Of a DNA stretch of 64,000 bases, positions 1 to 6,942 are shown in pieces; position 1 is the stretch's first letter, and each line of letters begins with the position of its first letter. The notes under the pieces were generated by a model. The model saw nothing but the letters and a program-made list of their open reading frames with translations, searched no databases and was not told the DNA's origin. Made by a program: the position numbers and the translations under genes. The DNA is from a virus. Location of the stretch: IMG/VR virus record IMGVR_UViG_3300013126_002744, positions 1 through 64,000 of that record, one strand, 5' to 3'.

Positions 1-441
1 AATGTGTCTACTGCACAAGACCTTGCTATTCTGACAAATGAAGCCAATAAACACTTGATTATTCAAGATTTTTCCACTTCACCGTCGTTTCAGGCAACGG
101 GATATTATAAGAACAAACAACGCAATATAACAATGAATACCACCAATAGACTAGTGATGGCTGCTAACTGGGATGTTGTGTTGCAAAAGACAGGCTTCAC
201 TAATGCTGCTGGCAACTGCATGGTGTTGATTACATCACTTGGTGCAAGACAAGTGATGATTATTGTATTAGATTCCACCGGCAAGGTTCACAGGGCTGCT
301 GATGTAGCAAAACTGAGGCATTATGCGGAGTTCAATTTCCCTCCTGATATCAACGATCTGAAAAAACTTGTGCCTTACAAGAAGGTTGCAAAGAAGACCA
401 AAAAGAAGAAAAAAGTCAAGGTACGGCTCCGCAAATCGTGA
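1..441 (+). CDS. PBP7-like D-alanyl-D-alanine endopeptidase, 3' part only
   Basis: The reading frame is open from base 1, so the gene starts upstream and only the C-terminal ~146 residues are present. They resemble peptidase family S11 (PbpG/DacA-like DD-peptidases): an N-x-STA-x-DLA helix start at the left edge, then NTTNRLV, then a KTGF box where the family has its conserved KTG motif, then a strand ending in LDS-x-GK. The S-x-x-K and S-x-N motifs lie outside the window. S11 enzymes cleave D-Ala-linked peptidoglycan peptides in the periplasm. The tail is strongly basic (a KKxKKKKK-type run). The stop overlaps the next gene by four bases (GTGA). A host-derived cell-wall hydrolase used in lysis or entry is an inference. 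The family call is fairly secure, the role is not. Confidence 0.75.
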   Translation, partial: NVSTAQDLAILTNEANKHLIIQDFSTSPSFQATGYYKNKQRNITMNTTNRLVMAANWDVVLQKTGFTNAAGNCMVLITSLGARQVMIIVLDSTGKVHRAADVAKLRHYAEFNFPPDINDLKKLVPYKKVAKKTKKKKKVKVRLRKS

Positions 442-833
442 AGCAGTTCTATACCTCATATTACGCCAAGAAGGGGCGTGATCCAAAAGCCGTTTCTATC
501 AGCGCGAAGGCTCCTGAGTATTTCAAAGGCAGGTGGTATCTCCACCTTGCTCCTTCTTGGGCTATAATCAACGCATATAAGTACCACGGGATGACCGAGG
601 AAGAATATGTGGATGCCTATTTGGAACTGATTATACACGAAAGACATCTGGATGCTGAGGAAGTCGTCAGCGATTTGGAAGATGGTTCTATATTATTGTG
701 TTACGAGCGTAGTGATGACTTTTGTCACCGGCACATTGCTGCTGAATGGGTTCAACGAGAGACTGGCGTGCTGGTAAAAGAGTGGGTTGAGGAGAAACCA
801 CGGACCGTTGCTGATGATGTATTGGAGTTCTAA
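438..833 (+). CDS. DUF488 family protein
   Basis: A 131-residue protein with a GTG start overlapping the previous stop (GTGA), which implies translational coupling. The C-terminal half carries the DUF488 signature: a hydrophobic strand LLCYE (C88, E90) followed by C96-H97-R98 and a helix. This pattern recurs in DUF488 proteins of bacteria and phages; the biochemical role of the family is not established. The N-terminal part has YYAKKGRDPKAVSIS and a W/Y-rich segment, as in family members that begin with a short strand and a PKAVxIS-like motif. Its 3' end touches a convergent homing endonuclease gene, whose stop codon overlaps this one. Confidence 0.75.
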   Translation: MKQFYTSYYAKKGRDPKAVSISAKAPEYFKGRWYLHLAPSWAIINAYKYHGMTEEEYVDAYLELIIHERHLDAEEVVSDLEDGSILLCYERSDDFCHRHIAAEWVQRETGVLVKEWVEEKPRTVADDVLEF

Positions 834-1564
834 ACGTAAGCCCACCCAAACCCACCGCATGTGATTTTGCGACCCACTACGCGACCTTTTGCTGCGTTCC
901 GTATTCCTGATGGACACCTATTTACTGAGGCGGCAGCAAGCGATAAGGAATCATATGTTTCCAATACCCTGTCGGTTTTGGGGTCAATTTTATTGACTTT
1001 TTTACGGTTATACAACTCGCTTGGACCTGAAACACGGGATTGTGCTATTAATGTGTTTGTATATGACCAAGCATATCCATACGCAGAGTTTGTCATATGG
1101 CGGCACGCAGACCCTATATTTACTTTAGCACTTTTTATTTCTGGGTATAGCGTTTCAGCAGCTTCTTTTACAGATGCGTAATGTCCAATCAATTGACCAT
1201 CAAGAGAGAACTGATACACAGGCTTACCAGATGGCGTGGGCGGGGATCCGCCCACGGAACACTTTCCGCCATCCCCACCATCTGTCTTGTTCATCAATAT
1301 TCCAGTTCCCAAATCCTTTCTGCCCCACCAAGCAATGAGACGACGTTCCAACGCTAGCGCCCCAACATTTGTTAGGTTTCGCTCCAATATTACGATATAA
1401 GTTCTATTGGACGGAAGAGGCACACCTTTCTTTGTTTTACTCGTGTGTGATAACCAAGCTCTGTGCCCTTTACCCTTACCAATGTAGTATGGGGTTCCTG
1501 CTTTTGCGGTGGATGAATCTTTTGATCTTACGTAGGCATAAACGTAATAAATATTGTCAGACAT
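830..1564 (-). CDS. GIY-YIG homing endonuclease with NUMOD-type repeats
   Basis: A 244-residue protein. Residues ~5-95 form a GIY-YIG nuclease domain: YYVYAY and TPYYIGKGKGHR replace the canonical GIY...YIG motifs, followed by an ERRLIAWWGR helix and a TDGGDGG loop typical of the Seg-like phage branch. The rest holds NUMOD1/IENR1-like DNA-binding modules, for example KPVYQFSLDGQLIGHYASVKEAAE, and a second one starting VNKIDPKTDRVLETYDSLSLAAAS and ending GGFGWAY. The start has a good GGGAG site. It is free-standing, convergent to the DUF488 gene and overlaps its stop codon by four bases. A CATAAATA late-promoter motif lies upstream. It is one of four homing endonuclease genes in the window. 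Confidence 0.9.
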   Translation of the reverse strand: MSDNIYYVYAYVRSKDSSTAKAGTPYYIGKGKGHRAWLSHTSKTKKGVPLPSNRTYIVILERNLTNVGALALERRLIAWWGRKDLGTGILMNKTDGGDGGKCSVGGSPPTPSGKPVYQFSLDGQLIGHYASVKEAAETLYPEIKSAKVNIGSACRHMTNSAYGYAWSYTNTLIAQSRVSGPSELYNRKKVNKIDPKTDRVLETYDSLSLAAASVNRCPSGIRNAAKGRVVGRKITCGGFGWAYV

Positions 1565-1637
1565 AATAATCTCCCTAAAAGATTGTTGTGTTTAGAGGCT
1601 CTGATGGATTCGCCGTCCATCAGTGTCTCGCTTATAG

Positions 1638-1645
1638 TATTTATG
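1638..1645 (-). promoter_or_regulatory. T4-type late promoter (CATAAATA)
   Basis: The minus-strand octamer CATAAATA lies about 75 bp upstream of the GIY-YIG endonuclease start. It matches the T4 late promoter TATAAATA at seven of eight positions and recurs in this window before structural genes. Confidence 0.6.
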
Positions 1646-1692
1646 GCTAATCCCTTGATTGACACCTATTTTTCACGAGATCCTTGCGTCTG

Positions 1693-1721
1693 TTGTCTTT
1701 ATACATCCAATCCTGTATAAT
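1693..1721 (+). promoter_or_regulatory. sigma70-like promoter of the clamp operon
   Basis: TTGTCT (1693-1698), a 17-bp spacer and TATAAT (1716-1721), about 25 bp before the clamp ATG. The -10 box is a perfect consensus. It suggests early or middle transcription by host RNA polymerase with its own sigma factor. Confidence 0.65.
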
Positions 1722-1746
1722 GTTACTATTATTATAGAGGTAGAGT

Positions 1747-2481
1747 ATGACAACTCCTAAACAGACGAAACTCACACCTGATATTCTTGGGTATTTTGAG
1801 ACCATTGTTGATGTAGCAAAAACTGCTGGTATTGACAACATTATCATCGAGAAGGACAAAGTTCGTGCGATTGATGATGATAAAACCGTAGTTATTTTCC
1901 AAGACAAAGATGTTCCTAAGCTCCCGTTTGGCTCCATTGGTCTAAACCGTATCGGAGTATTTGGTTCCCGTTATGACATCGCGAAGGCCGCAAAGGACTT
2001 TGAAGTGCTAGCAACAATTGACGATACTGCTGACGATGAGCCTTCATTTGTTCGCTCTCTGCTGTTGAAGGGCAAGGGTGTCAAGGTAGATTATCGCTGC
2101 GCCAATCCCAAAACAATCTCCGCTCCAAAGGCACTCAATGACACAATCACCCACAAGGTCAGGATGAATGGCGATGCTGTTCAGATGTTGACAAAGGGAC
2201 AGAGTGCTATGTCTGCCGATGAGGTAGCGTTTATTGGTGGTAAGAATGGTGTGACGCTCGAAATCAAAGATAACAATAGCGATGTGTTATCGTATGATAT
2301 CGCCGACACAGTAGAGTTGGAGAATGGACATAAGGTATTGGATTTTGTTCATCGTTACCCAATCAAAACAATCGTTCCGCTATTCAAGCAAAATCCAGAT
2401 GGGGATTTCTACCTGTCCTCCCGCGGAATGTTGAAGATTGCTGTCAATGGTATTACTGTGTTTGTGCTACCAAGGAGCTAA
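1747..2481 (+). CDS. 45: DNA polymerase sliding clamp (gp45-like)
   Basis: A 244-residue protein whose pattern fits the T4 gp45 clamp family (T4 gp45 is 228 aa): an N-terminal helix followed by alternating short strands, a central V-x-x-D strand set, and a C-terminal GDFYLSSRGMLKIAVNGITVFVLP segment that looks like the last clamp strand pair. In T4 the trimeric clamp tethers DNA polymerase and is also the mobile activator of late transcription, contacting gp55 on RNA polymerase. The presence of gp55 and late promoters here supports the call. ATG follows an AGAGGT site. It heads an operon with three small genes and RNase H. Divergence from T4 is high, so the call rests on pattern and context more than on identity. 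Confidence 0.65.
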   Translation: MTTPKQTKLTPDILGYFETIVDVAKTAGIDNIIIEKDKVRAIDDDKTVVIFQDKDVPKLPFGSIGLNRIGVFGSRYDIAKAAKDFEVLATIDDTADDEPSFVRSLLLKGKGVKVDYRCANPKTISAPKALNDTITHKVRMNGDAVQMLTKGQSAMSADEVAFIGGKNGVTLEIKDNNSDVLSYDIADTVELENGHKVLDFVHRYPIKTIVPLFKQNPDGDFYLSSRGMLKIAVNGITVFVLPRS

Positions 2482-2483
2482 TA

Positions 2484-2882
2484 ATGGATTTTTTCAATAA
2501 GAAACGCGTTGCTGCTCTTGAAAGCGAAATCAAACGGTTTGCTGATGCTCTTGGCGAAGAACGAGCACTAAGCCATTCACTTCAACAGCAGATCGATGAG
2601 TATAAAGCACAAGAAGAGGCAAACAAGCGAGACAACACAAAGCCCTGGTTTGAGATTACCAGTGATGGGTTTGATGAAGTTAAGGGCGTCAAGATTGCGA
2701 TGGACTGGAATGATGCATTTGTGTCATATCTCGAAGATTTGAATATTAAGGGCCCGACAGATGAGGCTGCTGTTCAACGATGGTTGGCGATGGTCAATCT
2801 TCACCTGATTGAGCAGCTGGAAAGTGATGCCATTGAGAATGATCCTCGCGGAACTGTAAAGGATGTGGTAGATGGATACTGA
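2484..2882 (+). CDS. conserved phage protein, unknown function
   Basis: A 132-residue acidic protein starting two bases after the clamp stop. Residues 1-50 form a likely coiled coil (KKRVAALESEIKRFADALGEERALSHSLQQ split over two helices). The rest has the compact motif PWFEITSDGFDEVKGVKIAMDWNDAF followed by a helical region with VQRWLAMVNLHLIEQLE. This W/D-rich block resembles short conserved proteins of T4-like phages with no known role, which is a recollection and not a search result. Its 3' end overlaps the next gene by 11 bases, consistent with a coupled operon. Confidence 0.8.
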   Translation: MDFFNKKRVAALESEIKRFADALGEERALSHSLQQQIDEYKAQEEANKRDNTKPWFEITSDGFDEVKGVKIAMDWNDAFVSYLEDLNIKGPTDEAAVQRWLAMVNLHLIEQLESDAIENDPRGTVKDVVDGY

Positions 2883-3177
2883 AGCGGAAGACGACACCAT
2901 CAACCAACCAGAAGCGCTTGTTGCGGCCGCTTACAGGGCAGCGGAGGGTGTGTGTGATGAACTTAAAACAATGGATATTGGCGACAAATCATTCGGACCA
3001 GCTTTTGCATCTCTACCAATGGTTGAAGCATTAAATATGGCTAAAGATTCTATCCGCAACCTCACCCCTGACGATGCTACCAATAAGCTCAGGGAGTTGT
3101 GCCTTGAGGTTGGGAGCAAAGCGTATCGCAGCAACGGCGATATTAGATCGATTGTCAATGAGGTGCTTGGAAAATGA
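2872..3177 (+). CDS. hypothetical protein in the clamp-RNase H operon
   Basis: A 101-residue acidic, helix-rich protein that I do not recognise. The start overlaps the previous gene by 11 bases and the end overlaps the next one by 4 bases (ATGA), so it is tightly embedded in the replication operon. No cysteine cluster, membrane segment or nucleotide-binding motif is visible. Confidence 0.75.
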   Translation: MDTEAEDDTINQPEALVAAAYRAAEGVCDELKTMDIGDKSFGPAFASLPMVEALNMAKDSIRNLTPDDATNKLRELCLEVGSKAYRSNGDIRSIVNEVLGK

Positions 3178-3467
3178 AAGTTGAAACCAAACGCAAGCGC
3201 ATTGATGCCAAACTAGCCAAGCTGCACGCTGAGTTAGTTGAACTAAAACAACAGTGCCATGATACAGGTCATGGCGGTGTTCTCACAGGCAAATACGGAG
3301 CCAATACAGGAAACTGGTCATCTACTGATGATTCATACTGGGTCGATTTTCACTGCCCCCTATGCGATAAGCGGTGGACAGAGGATCAAGATGATGTGTG
3401 GTTTGACCGTAACGATAAAGTAATGCGCACGAAACAAGGAATCTTTTTTACGAGAGTTAACAAATAA
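3174..3467 (+). CDS. small zinc-ribbon-like protein
   Basis: A 97-residue protein. The N-terminal 30 residues are basic and helical (KRKRIDAKLAKLHAELVELKQQC), followed by a glycine-rich stretch and a C-terminal HCPLCDKRW segment. C28, H32 or H33 and the CPLC pair could bind one zinc ion; this is inferred from spacing only. The start overlaps the previous stop (ATGA) and the stop shares one base with the RNase H start (TAATG). Confidence 0.75.
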   Translation: MKVETKRKRIDAKLAKLHAELVELKQQCHDTGHGGVLTGKYGANTGNWSSTDDSYWVDFHCPLCDKRWTEDQDDVWFDRNDKVMRTKQGIFFTRVNK

Positions 3468-4423
3468 TGGCTGGCTATAAATCAAAACCGAAACTACCTG
3501 ACCTGGCTTGTGACTGGGTTGTTTTTGACATCAGCAATATGCTGTTTCGCACATTCTTTGTTGCTCGCAACGGTGAGGATGATATCACACTCGCTGGGTT
3601 GGCATCTCACTCTGCTCTCGTGACACTGAACAAGTATTACAAGCAGTTCAAACCAAAGAAGGGTGTGGTGATGGCTTTCGACCGCTCGTCTTGGCGTAAA
3701 GAATATACCGCAAGTGATGATTGTCACCCTGCCACCAAACCATATAAAGGCAACCGCAGAAAGGATATGAGCCCTGCTCAACAAGCCAAGTATGCCAAGT
3801 TCATTGATCACCTTCGTGAGTTTGAAGCACTGATTTGTGAGCACACAACCATCGTGTCACTGGTTGAAGAAAAGTTGGAGGCTGATGATTTGATCGCTGG
3901 CTTCTGTCAAATCAACGAGGGAGATGACATCATTATCATCAGTGCTGATAGCGACTTGCTTCAACTGAAAAAACACGATGGTGTTTGTGTTGTCTCTCCT
4001 GCCAATGACAAAGAGCAGCAGTTGGATGAGTTTGACAATGACCCACTGTTTTATGTGTTCCAGAAGTGTATGCGAGGTGATCCCACCGATAACATTCAGA
4101 GTGCGTATCCACGATTGAGGAAGACGCGGATCCGTGAAGCGTACGACGATCCGTATGTTCGTGCAAACCTGATGAAGGAGACATGGACGGATGAGAAAAA
4201 AACTGAGGTGGTTGTTGAAGAGATGTTTAAGGAGAATCAAAAGTTGATTGACCTTGAAAAGCAGCCAAAGGACATTCGCGTCAAGATCCTAACTGCGGTG
4301 GATGAAGCAATGAGCAAGCAACGCAAGTTCTCAATGTTCCATATTTTGAAGTTCTGTGGAAAGTATGATCTGAAAAAGATCAGCGATTCAATAGACCAGT
4401 TTGTTCCAATGTTAAGCAGGTAA
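3467..4423 (+). CDS. rnh: RNase H, FEN1-family 5'-3' exonuclease (T4 rnh-like)
   Basis: A 318-residue protein of the length of T4 RNase H (305 aa), the enzyme that removes lagging-strand RNA primers. Acidic metal-binding residues sit in order: D21 in VVFDIS, D72 in AFDRS, E138-A-D140-D141 in the KLEADDLI helix, D161 and D163 in SADSDLL, and D205/D208 in GDPTDNI, the helix-hairpin-helix region of the FEN family. The catalytic carboxylate set therefore looks intact. The ATG overlaps the preceding TAA (TAATG). It is the last gene of the clamp operon and is followed directly by a bidirectional terminator. Confidence 0.93.
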   Translation: MAGYKSKPKLPDLACDWVVFDISNMLFRTFFVARNGEDDITLAGLASHSALVTLNKYYKQFKPKKGVVMAFDRSSWRKEYTASDDCHPATKPYKGNRRKDMSPAQQAKYAKFIDHLREFEALICEHTTIVSLVEEKLEADDLIAGFCQINEGDDIIIISADSDLLQLKKHDGVCVVSPANDKEQQLDEFDNDPLFYVFQKCMRGDPTDNIQSAYPRLRKTRIREAYDDPYVRANLMKETWTDEKKTEVVVEEMFKENQKLIDLEKQPKDIRVKILTAVDEAMSKQRKFSMFHILKFCGKYDLKKISDSIDQFVPMLSR

Positions 4424-4446
4424 AAAAGGGCCGAAGGCCCTTTTTT
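4424..4446. terminator. bidirectional rho-independent terminator
   Basis: Stem GGGCC / GGCCC with a GAA loop (4428-4440), flanked by an A run on the left and six T on the right. It serves the rnh operon (+) and the convergent membrane protein gene (-). Confidence 0.9.
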
Positions 4447-4834
4447 ATTGTGGTGCGTCTTCTGGTGTTGCATCAGGTTGTTTTGCTTTGGTGAATGAGT
4501 TAATACCAGCCCCACCAACCAAATAACCAAGATACATACCAAAAATGTCAAATGTCAGTTTGCCTGCGTCCGACATTCTGATAACAATCCATGTTGAGAC
4601 AATAACGCCAATCAGATACCCCAATTTGTACGGAGATGTTCTGTTGTTTTGTGAGTCAATGATTAGATGTTCCCAGTGAATTGGGCTCTTTGGGTTTTTA
4701 TCCGCCTTGGCAAATAACCAAACAAAAAACCCAAGAGTAAGCAACACAAACCAGGTGGCTCCACTAAACGGCATATTGGTTGCAACAGTGTTCAAAGCAC
4801 TCATTGCGATTTCCATAATATCTGCTCCTGTCAT
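4445..4834 (-). CDS. small membrane protein, holin candidate
   Basis: A 129-residue protein with one clear hydrophobic helix at ~25-43 (TWFVLLTLGFFVWLF) and one or two more at ~70-105 (LGYLIGVIVSTWIVI and FDIFGMYLGYLVGGAG), separated by a polar, charged loop. Size and topology fit a phage holin or other inner-membrane protein, but no diagnostic motif was found. The truncated cell-wall peptidase at the left edge gives weak contextual support for a lysis role. ATG at 4834 has a GAGGG site. An in-frame ATG at 4816 with GGAG also looks usable, so two start sites are possible. An AATAAATA late motif lies upstream. Confidence 0.75.
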   Translation of the reverse strand: MTGADIMEIAMSALNTVATNMPFSGATWFVLLTLGFFVWLFAKADKNPKSPIHWEHLIIDSQNNRTSPYKLGYLIGVIVSTWIVIRMSDAGKLTFDIFGMYLGYLVGGAGINSFTKAKQPDATPEDAPQ

Positions 4835-4845
4835 AATAGCATTCC

Positions 4846-4874
4846 CTCTATAATTCTCTATAATTCTCTATAAT
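4846..4874. repeat. three tandem copies of CTCTATAATT
   Basis: A 10-bp unit repeated nearly three times just upstream of the membrane protein gene. Each copy holds a TATAAT-like core on the plus strand. On the minus strand the repeat gives ATTATAGAG units ending next to the probable ribosome binding site. Confidence 0.85.
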
Positions 4875-4897
4875 ATGAATATGTTATTGTATAAGGG

Positions 4898-4905
4898 TAT
4901 TTATT
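4898..4905 (-). promoter_or_regulatory. T4-type late promoter (AATAAATA)
   Basis: Minus-strand octamer AATAAATA, about 64 bp upstream of the membrane protein start. It has seven of eight matches to TATAAATA. Confidence 0.5.
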
Positions 4906-4936
4906 TAAAGCGATAGGTCACCCCTCGAAAATGGGT

Positions 4937-4944
4937 TGTAAATA
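4937..4944 (+). promoter_or_regulatory. late-promoter-like octamer (TGTAAATA)
   Basis: TGTAAATA lies 42 bp before the 124-aa gene. It differs from the late consensus at position 2, so it is a weaker candidate. Confidence 0.4.
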
Positions 4945-4986
4945 TTTTCACCTTACAACACAACATTTAAACAAGGAGTTAGTGAA

Positions 4987-5361
4987 ATGGCACAAGTATC
5001 ATACCGTATTGAACAAAGTCGTGAATATCCACACATCGCGTGGATTGATCTACACCAGGATGGCATTCTTCATGAATGTGCAGTTCTAAAGCAAAATGCT
5101 GATGGCAATATTCTGTTTTTTGCAGTCAACAACCTGGATGAGATTGACCGCCGCCGTCTGTCAGGTATCCTGATGGATCGTAACGCAAACAATTTTGAAT
5201 TATGGGATCTAATGGCACAGAAGACCCTAGGCAATGGTGTTAACGCACTAGCATATTTCCACCAACTAGTCAAGGTCCTTTCACCATCAGGCAAGATCAT
5301 GGATCCAAAATCCGGTCAGGTTGGCGGCATTGCTGCACCATCAGGTCAAGCAGTAGCATAA
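4987..5361 (+). CDS. small conserved late protein, possible virion protein
   Basis: A 124-residue soluble protein that I do not recognise. It has a strong AAGGAG ribosome binding site, its own late-promoter-like octamer and its own terminator, so it is a single-gene unit, probably well expressed. The sequence has WIDLHQDG and a DEIDRRRLSGILMDRN helix, followed by a Gly/Ala/Ser-rich C-terminal tail (residues ~108-124) that is probably flexible. No signal peptide or membrane segment is seen. Monocistronic late expression suggests an abundant structural or decoration protein, which is inference only. Confidence 0.75.
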   Translation: MAQVSYRIEQSREYPHIAWIDLHQDGILHECAVLKQNADGNILFFAVNNLDEIDRRRLSGILMDRNANNFELWDLMAQKTLGNGVNALAYFHQLVKVLSPSGKIMDPKSGQVGGIAAPSGQAVA

Positions 5362-5391
5362 TACCAGAAGTTGTAAATCTCCTGATAATAA

Positions 5392-5422
5392 AAAAGCCGC
5401 TTATTCAGCGGCTTTTCTTTTT
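5392..5422. terminator. bidirectional terminator
   Basis: Nine-base-pair stem AAAAGCCGC / GCGGCTTTT (5392-5400, 5408-5416) with a 7-nt loop, an A run before it and a T-rich run after it. It separates the 124-aa gene (+) from the end of the baseplate block (-). Confidence 0.9.
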
Positions 5423-5428
5423 GCTCTT

Positions 5429-6649
5429 TTAGTATTGGGTTCGTCCAACAGATATTGTTAGCGTATACGTGATTGCTAGTGTGCGGTTCTTTGATTTTAA
5501 GATTGGACTGAAAATCAAATGAGTTAGCAGACGTTCACGCTCTGTTGATGGATTTGTTGGAGAGTTTTGGACACCAGCAATGTTACCTGTCACGGGTGTT
5601 TCCAATGTTGCACCGAGTGGCGGGTTTAGAATGCCGAGAAGGATGTCTGTTTCTGGACCCGATAAATCAACCGTTGATGCAACACCAGTTGTCGCGCTTT
5701 CAACGGCTAGGTATCCAAACGTTTGAGCGCCTGCGATGGATGGGAAGTTACCACCAGTGTTATCAGTGATCAACATTTTTGCGTAACCAGGCAATGCCGA
5801 AGTTCCACTACCAGTAAAACCCCAAGCTAGATCACTGGTGTTGATCGCTTCACACAGATCACCATAAAGAATCTGTTTGCCAACACCGCTGCCACCAGTT
5901 GAGGGTGTGGTGAACGTTAGGGTAATTGAATTACCACCATCAACGGAAATGTTGAATGAATATGTTGTTCCTGGTAATAGTCCTGTATCATCAATTGATG
6001 TCTTGTTTAACACGTTAATGTACTGGTACCCCGAGGTGTCAATCGCTGGGGCGCCTTGAGTGTAAAGACCAATTTCATCAAAGATGAAATCAGTTTCTGT
6101 GCTCTGTGCTGGTGCCAACGCATCTGTGCCAAACTGGCTACGTGGCTCATCGCCATTGATCGTACAAGTGATAATAACTTCTGTTTGAAGGCCTAATTCG
6201 CGGCTGCGAACGCCTGGGCCTGATACGTGCGGAACGGATACAGGATCTGATGCTGGAAAGGCCCCACCGCCTAGACGCACGCCTGTGTTCATATCTGCTG
6301 AACCAGGATCTGTACCAAGTAGCGTGTTCAGAACTGTTTGACCCTCATCAATGATTTCGGAATATGTCTCACGATAGATGCGGCTGTCCCAAGTTGCAAT
6401 ATCAGGTGCTTGTCCGTCGTTTGGTGTGCGATATGTAACCGTGCGAGCGGCATCAACAACAGTGCCACCATTGCCAAATGCAATGCGGTGAATGAAATAG
6501 TTGTGCTCGTTTGCTAGTGCGCGGGCAAAGACGCACGCAAGGTTTTGCGGATGAACAGCGTTTGTTTGATCTAAAAGAACATTGCCTAAATCATCAACAA
6601 TTTTGCAGTGTCCTAGTACGTTTACCGATAATTCTTGTTTGAGTGCCAT
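5429..6649 (-). CDS. tail or baseplate-associated structural protein
   Basis: A 406-residue protein rich in G, T, S and N with mostly beta-type segments, last gene of the long minus-strand baseplate block. The N-terminal ~60 residues (LGHCKIVDDLGNVLLDQTNAVHP, then a helix ending HRIAFGNGG) look like a conserved attachment domain. The middle contains TYSFNISVDGGNSITLTF, a fibronectin-like strand pattern also seen in the gp13-like protein at 48.9 kb. The C-terminus ends with a strand pair (LAITYTLTI). AGGAAA precedes the ATG and a GATAAATA late motif lies 25 bp upstream, so it can be transcribed alone. It could be a peripheral baseplate or fibre-linking protein. The exact T4 counterpart is unknown. 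Confidence 0.7.
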   Translation of the reverse strand: MALKQELSVNVLGHCKIVDDLGNVLLDQTNAVHPQNLACVFARALANEHNYFIHRIAFGNGGTVVDAARTVTYRTPNDGQAPDIATWDSRIYRETYSEIIDEGQTVLNTLLGTDPGSADMNTGVRLGGGAFPASDPVSVPHVSGPGVRSRELGLQTEVIITCTINGDEPRSQFGTDALAPAQSTETDFIFDEIGLYTQGAPAIDTSGYQYINVLNKTSIDDTGLLPGTTYSFNISVDGGNSITLTFTTPSTGGSGVGKQILYGDLCEAINTSDLAWGFTGSGTSALPGYAKMLITDNTGGNFPSIAGAQTFGYLAVESATTGVASTVDLSGPETDILLGILNPPLGATLETPVTGNIAGVQNSPTNPSTERERLLTHLIFSPILKSKNRTLAITYTLTISVGRTQY

Positions 6650-6673
6650 AGTATTTTCCTGAGTGTGATAATG

Positions 6674-6681
6674 TATTTATC
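6674..6681 (-). promoter_or_regulatory. T4-type late promoter (GATAAATA)
   Basis: Minus-strand GATAAATA, 25 bp upstream of the 406-aa structural gene. Confidence 0.65.
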
Positions 6682-6683
6682 TA

Positions 6684-6905
6684 CTATTCCATTCGGCGAA
6701 CAGCTGTTGTTAATGATTTAATAGTATTGTTGAATGCCGCGGGTTCAACACGAGCTCTCCCAAAATCGTATTCCTGAATATGATCATCTGACACATTTTC
6801 AAAAACAAACGTGCCCTTCATGCCAACCTTTTCTATTTTAGCAATTTCATAACCCATGAGGCGTAAGTATGATGCTAATACTATATCACTTGTTCTGTAT
6901 TCCAT
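6684..6905 (-). CDS. DUF5659-like small protein
   Basis: A 73-residue protein with the layout of DUF5659: an opening YRTSDIVLASYLRLMGYE, then KGTFVFENVSDD, and a final helix IKSLTTAVRRM. Function is unknown. These proteins are common in phages as short ORFs with the YRTSDL-type start. CGGAGAAAC precedes the ATG, and its own AATAAATA octamer stands upstream. It sits between two large baseplate genes. Confidence 0.8.
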   Translation of the reverse strand: MEYRTSDIVLASYLRLMGYEIAKIEKVGMKGTFVFENVSDDHIQEYDFGRARVEPAAFNNTIKSLTTAVRRME

Positions 6906-6931
6906 ATGTTTCTCCGTTATAACCGCGGTTA

Positions 6932-6939
6932 TATTTATT
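6932..6939 (-). promoter_or_regulatory. T4-type late promoter (AATAAATA)
   Basis: Minus-strand AATAAATA, 27 bp upstream of the DUF5659-like gene and just after the stop of the 1091-aa gene. Confidence 0.55.
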
Positions 6940-6942
6940 CCA

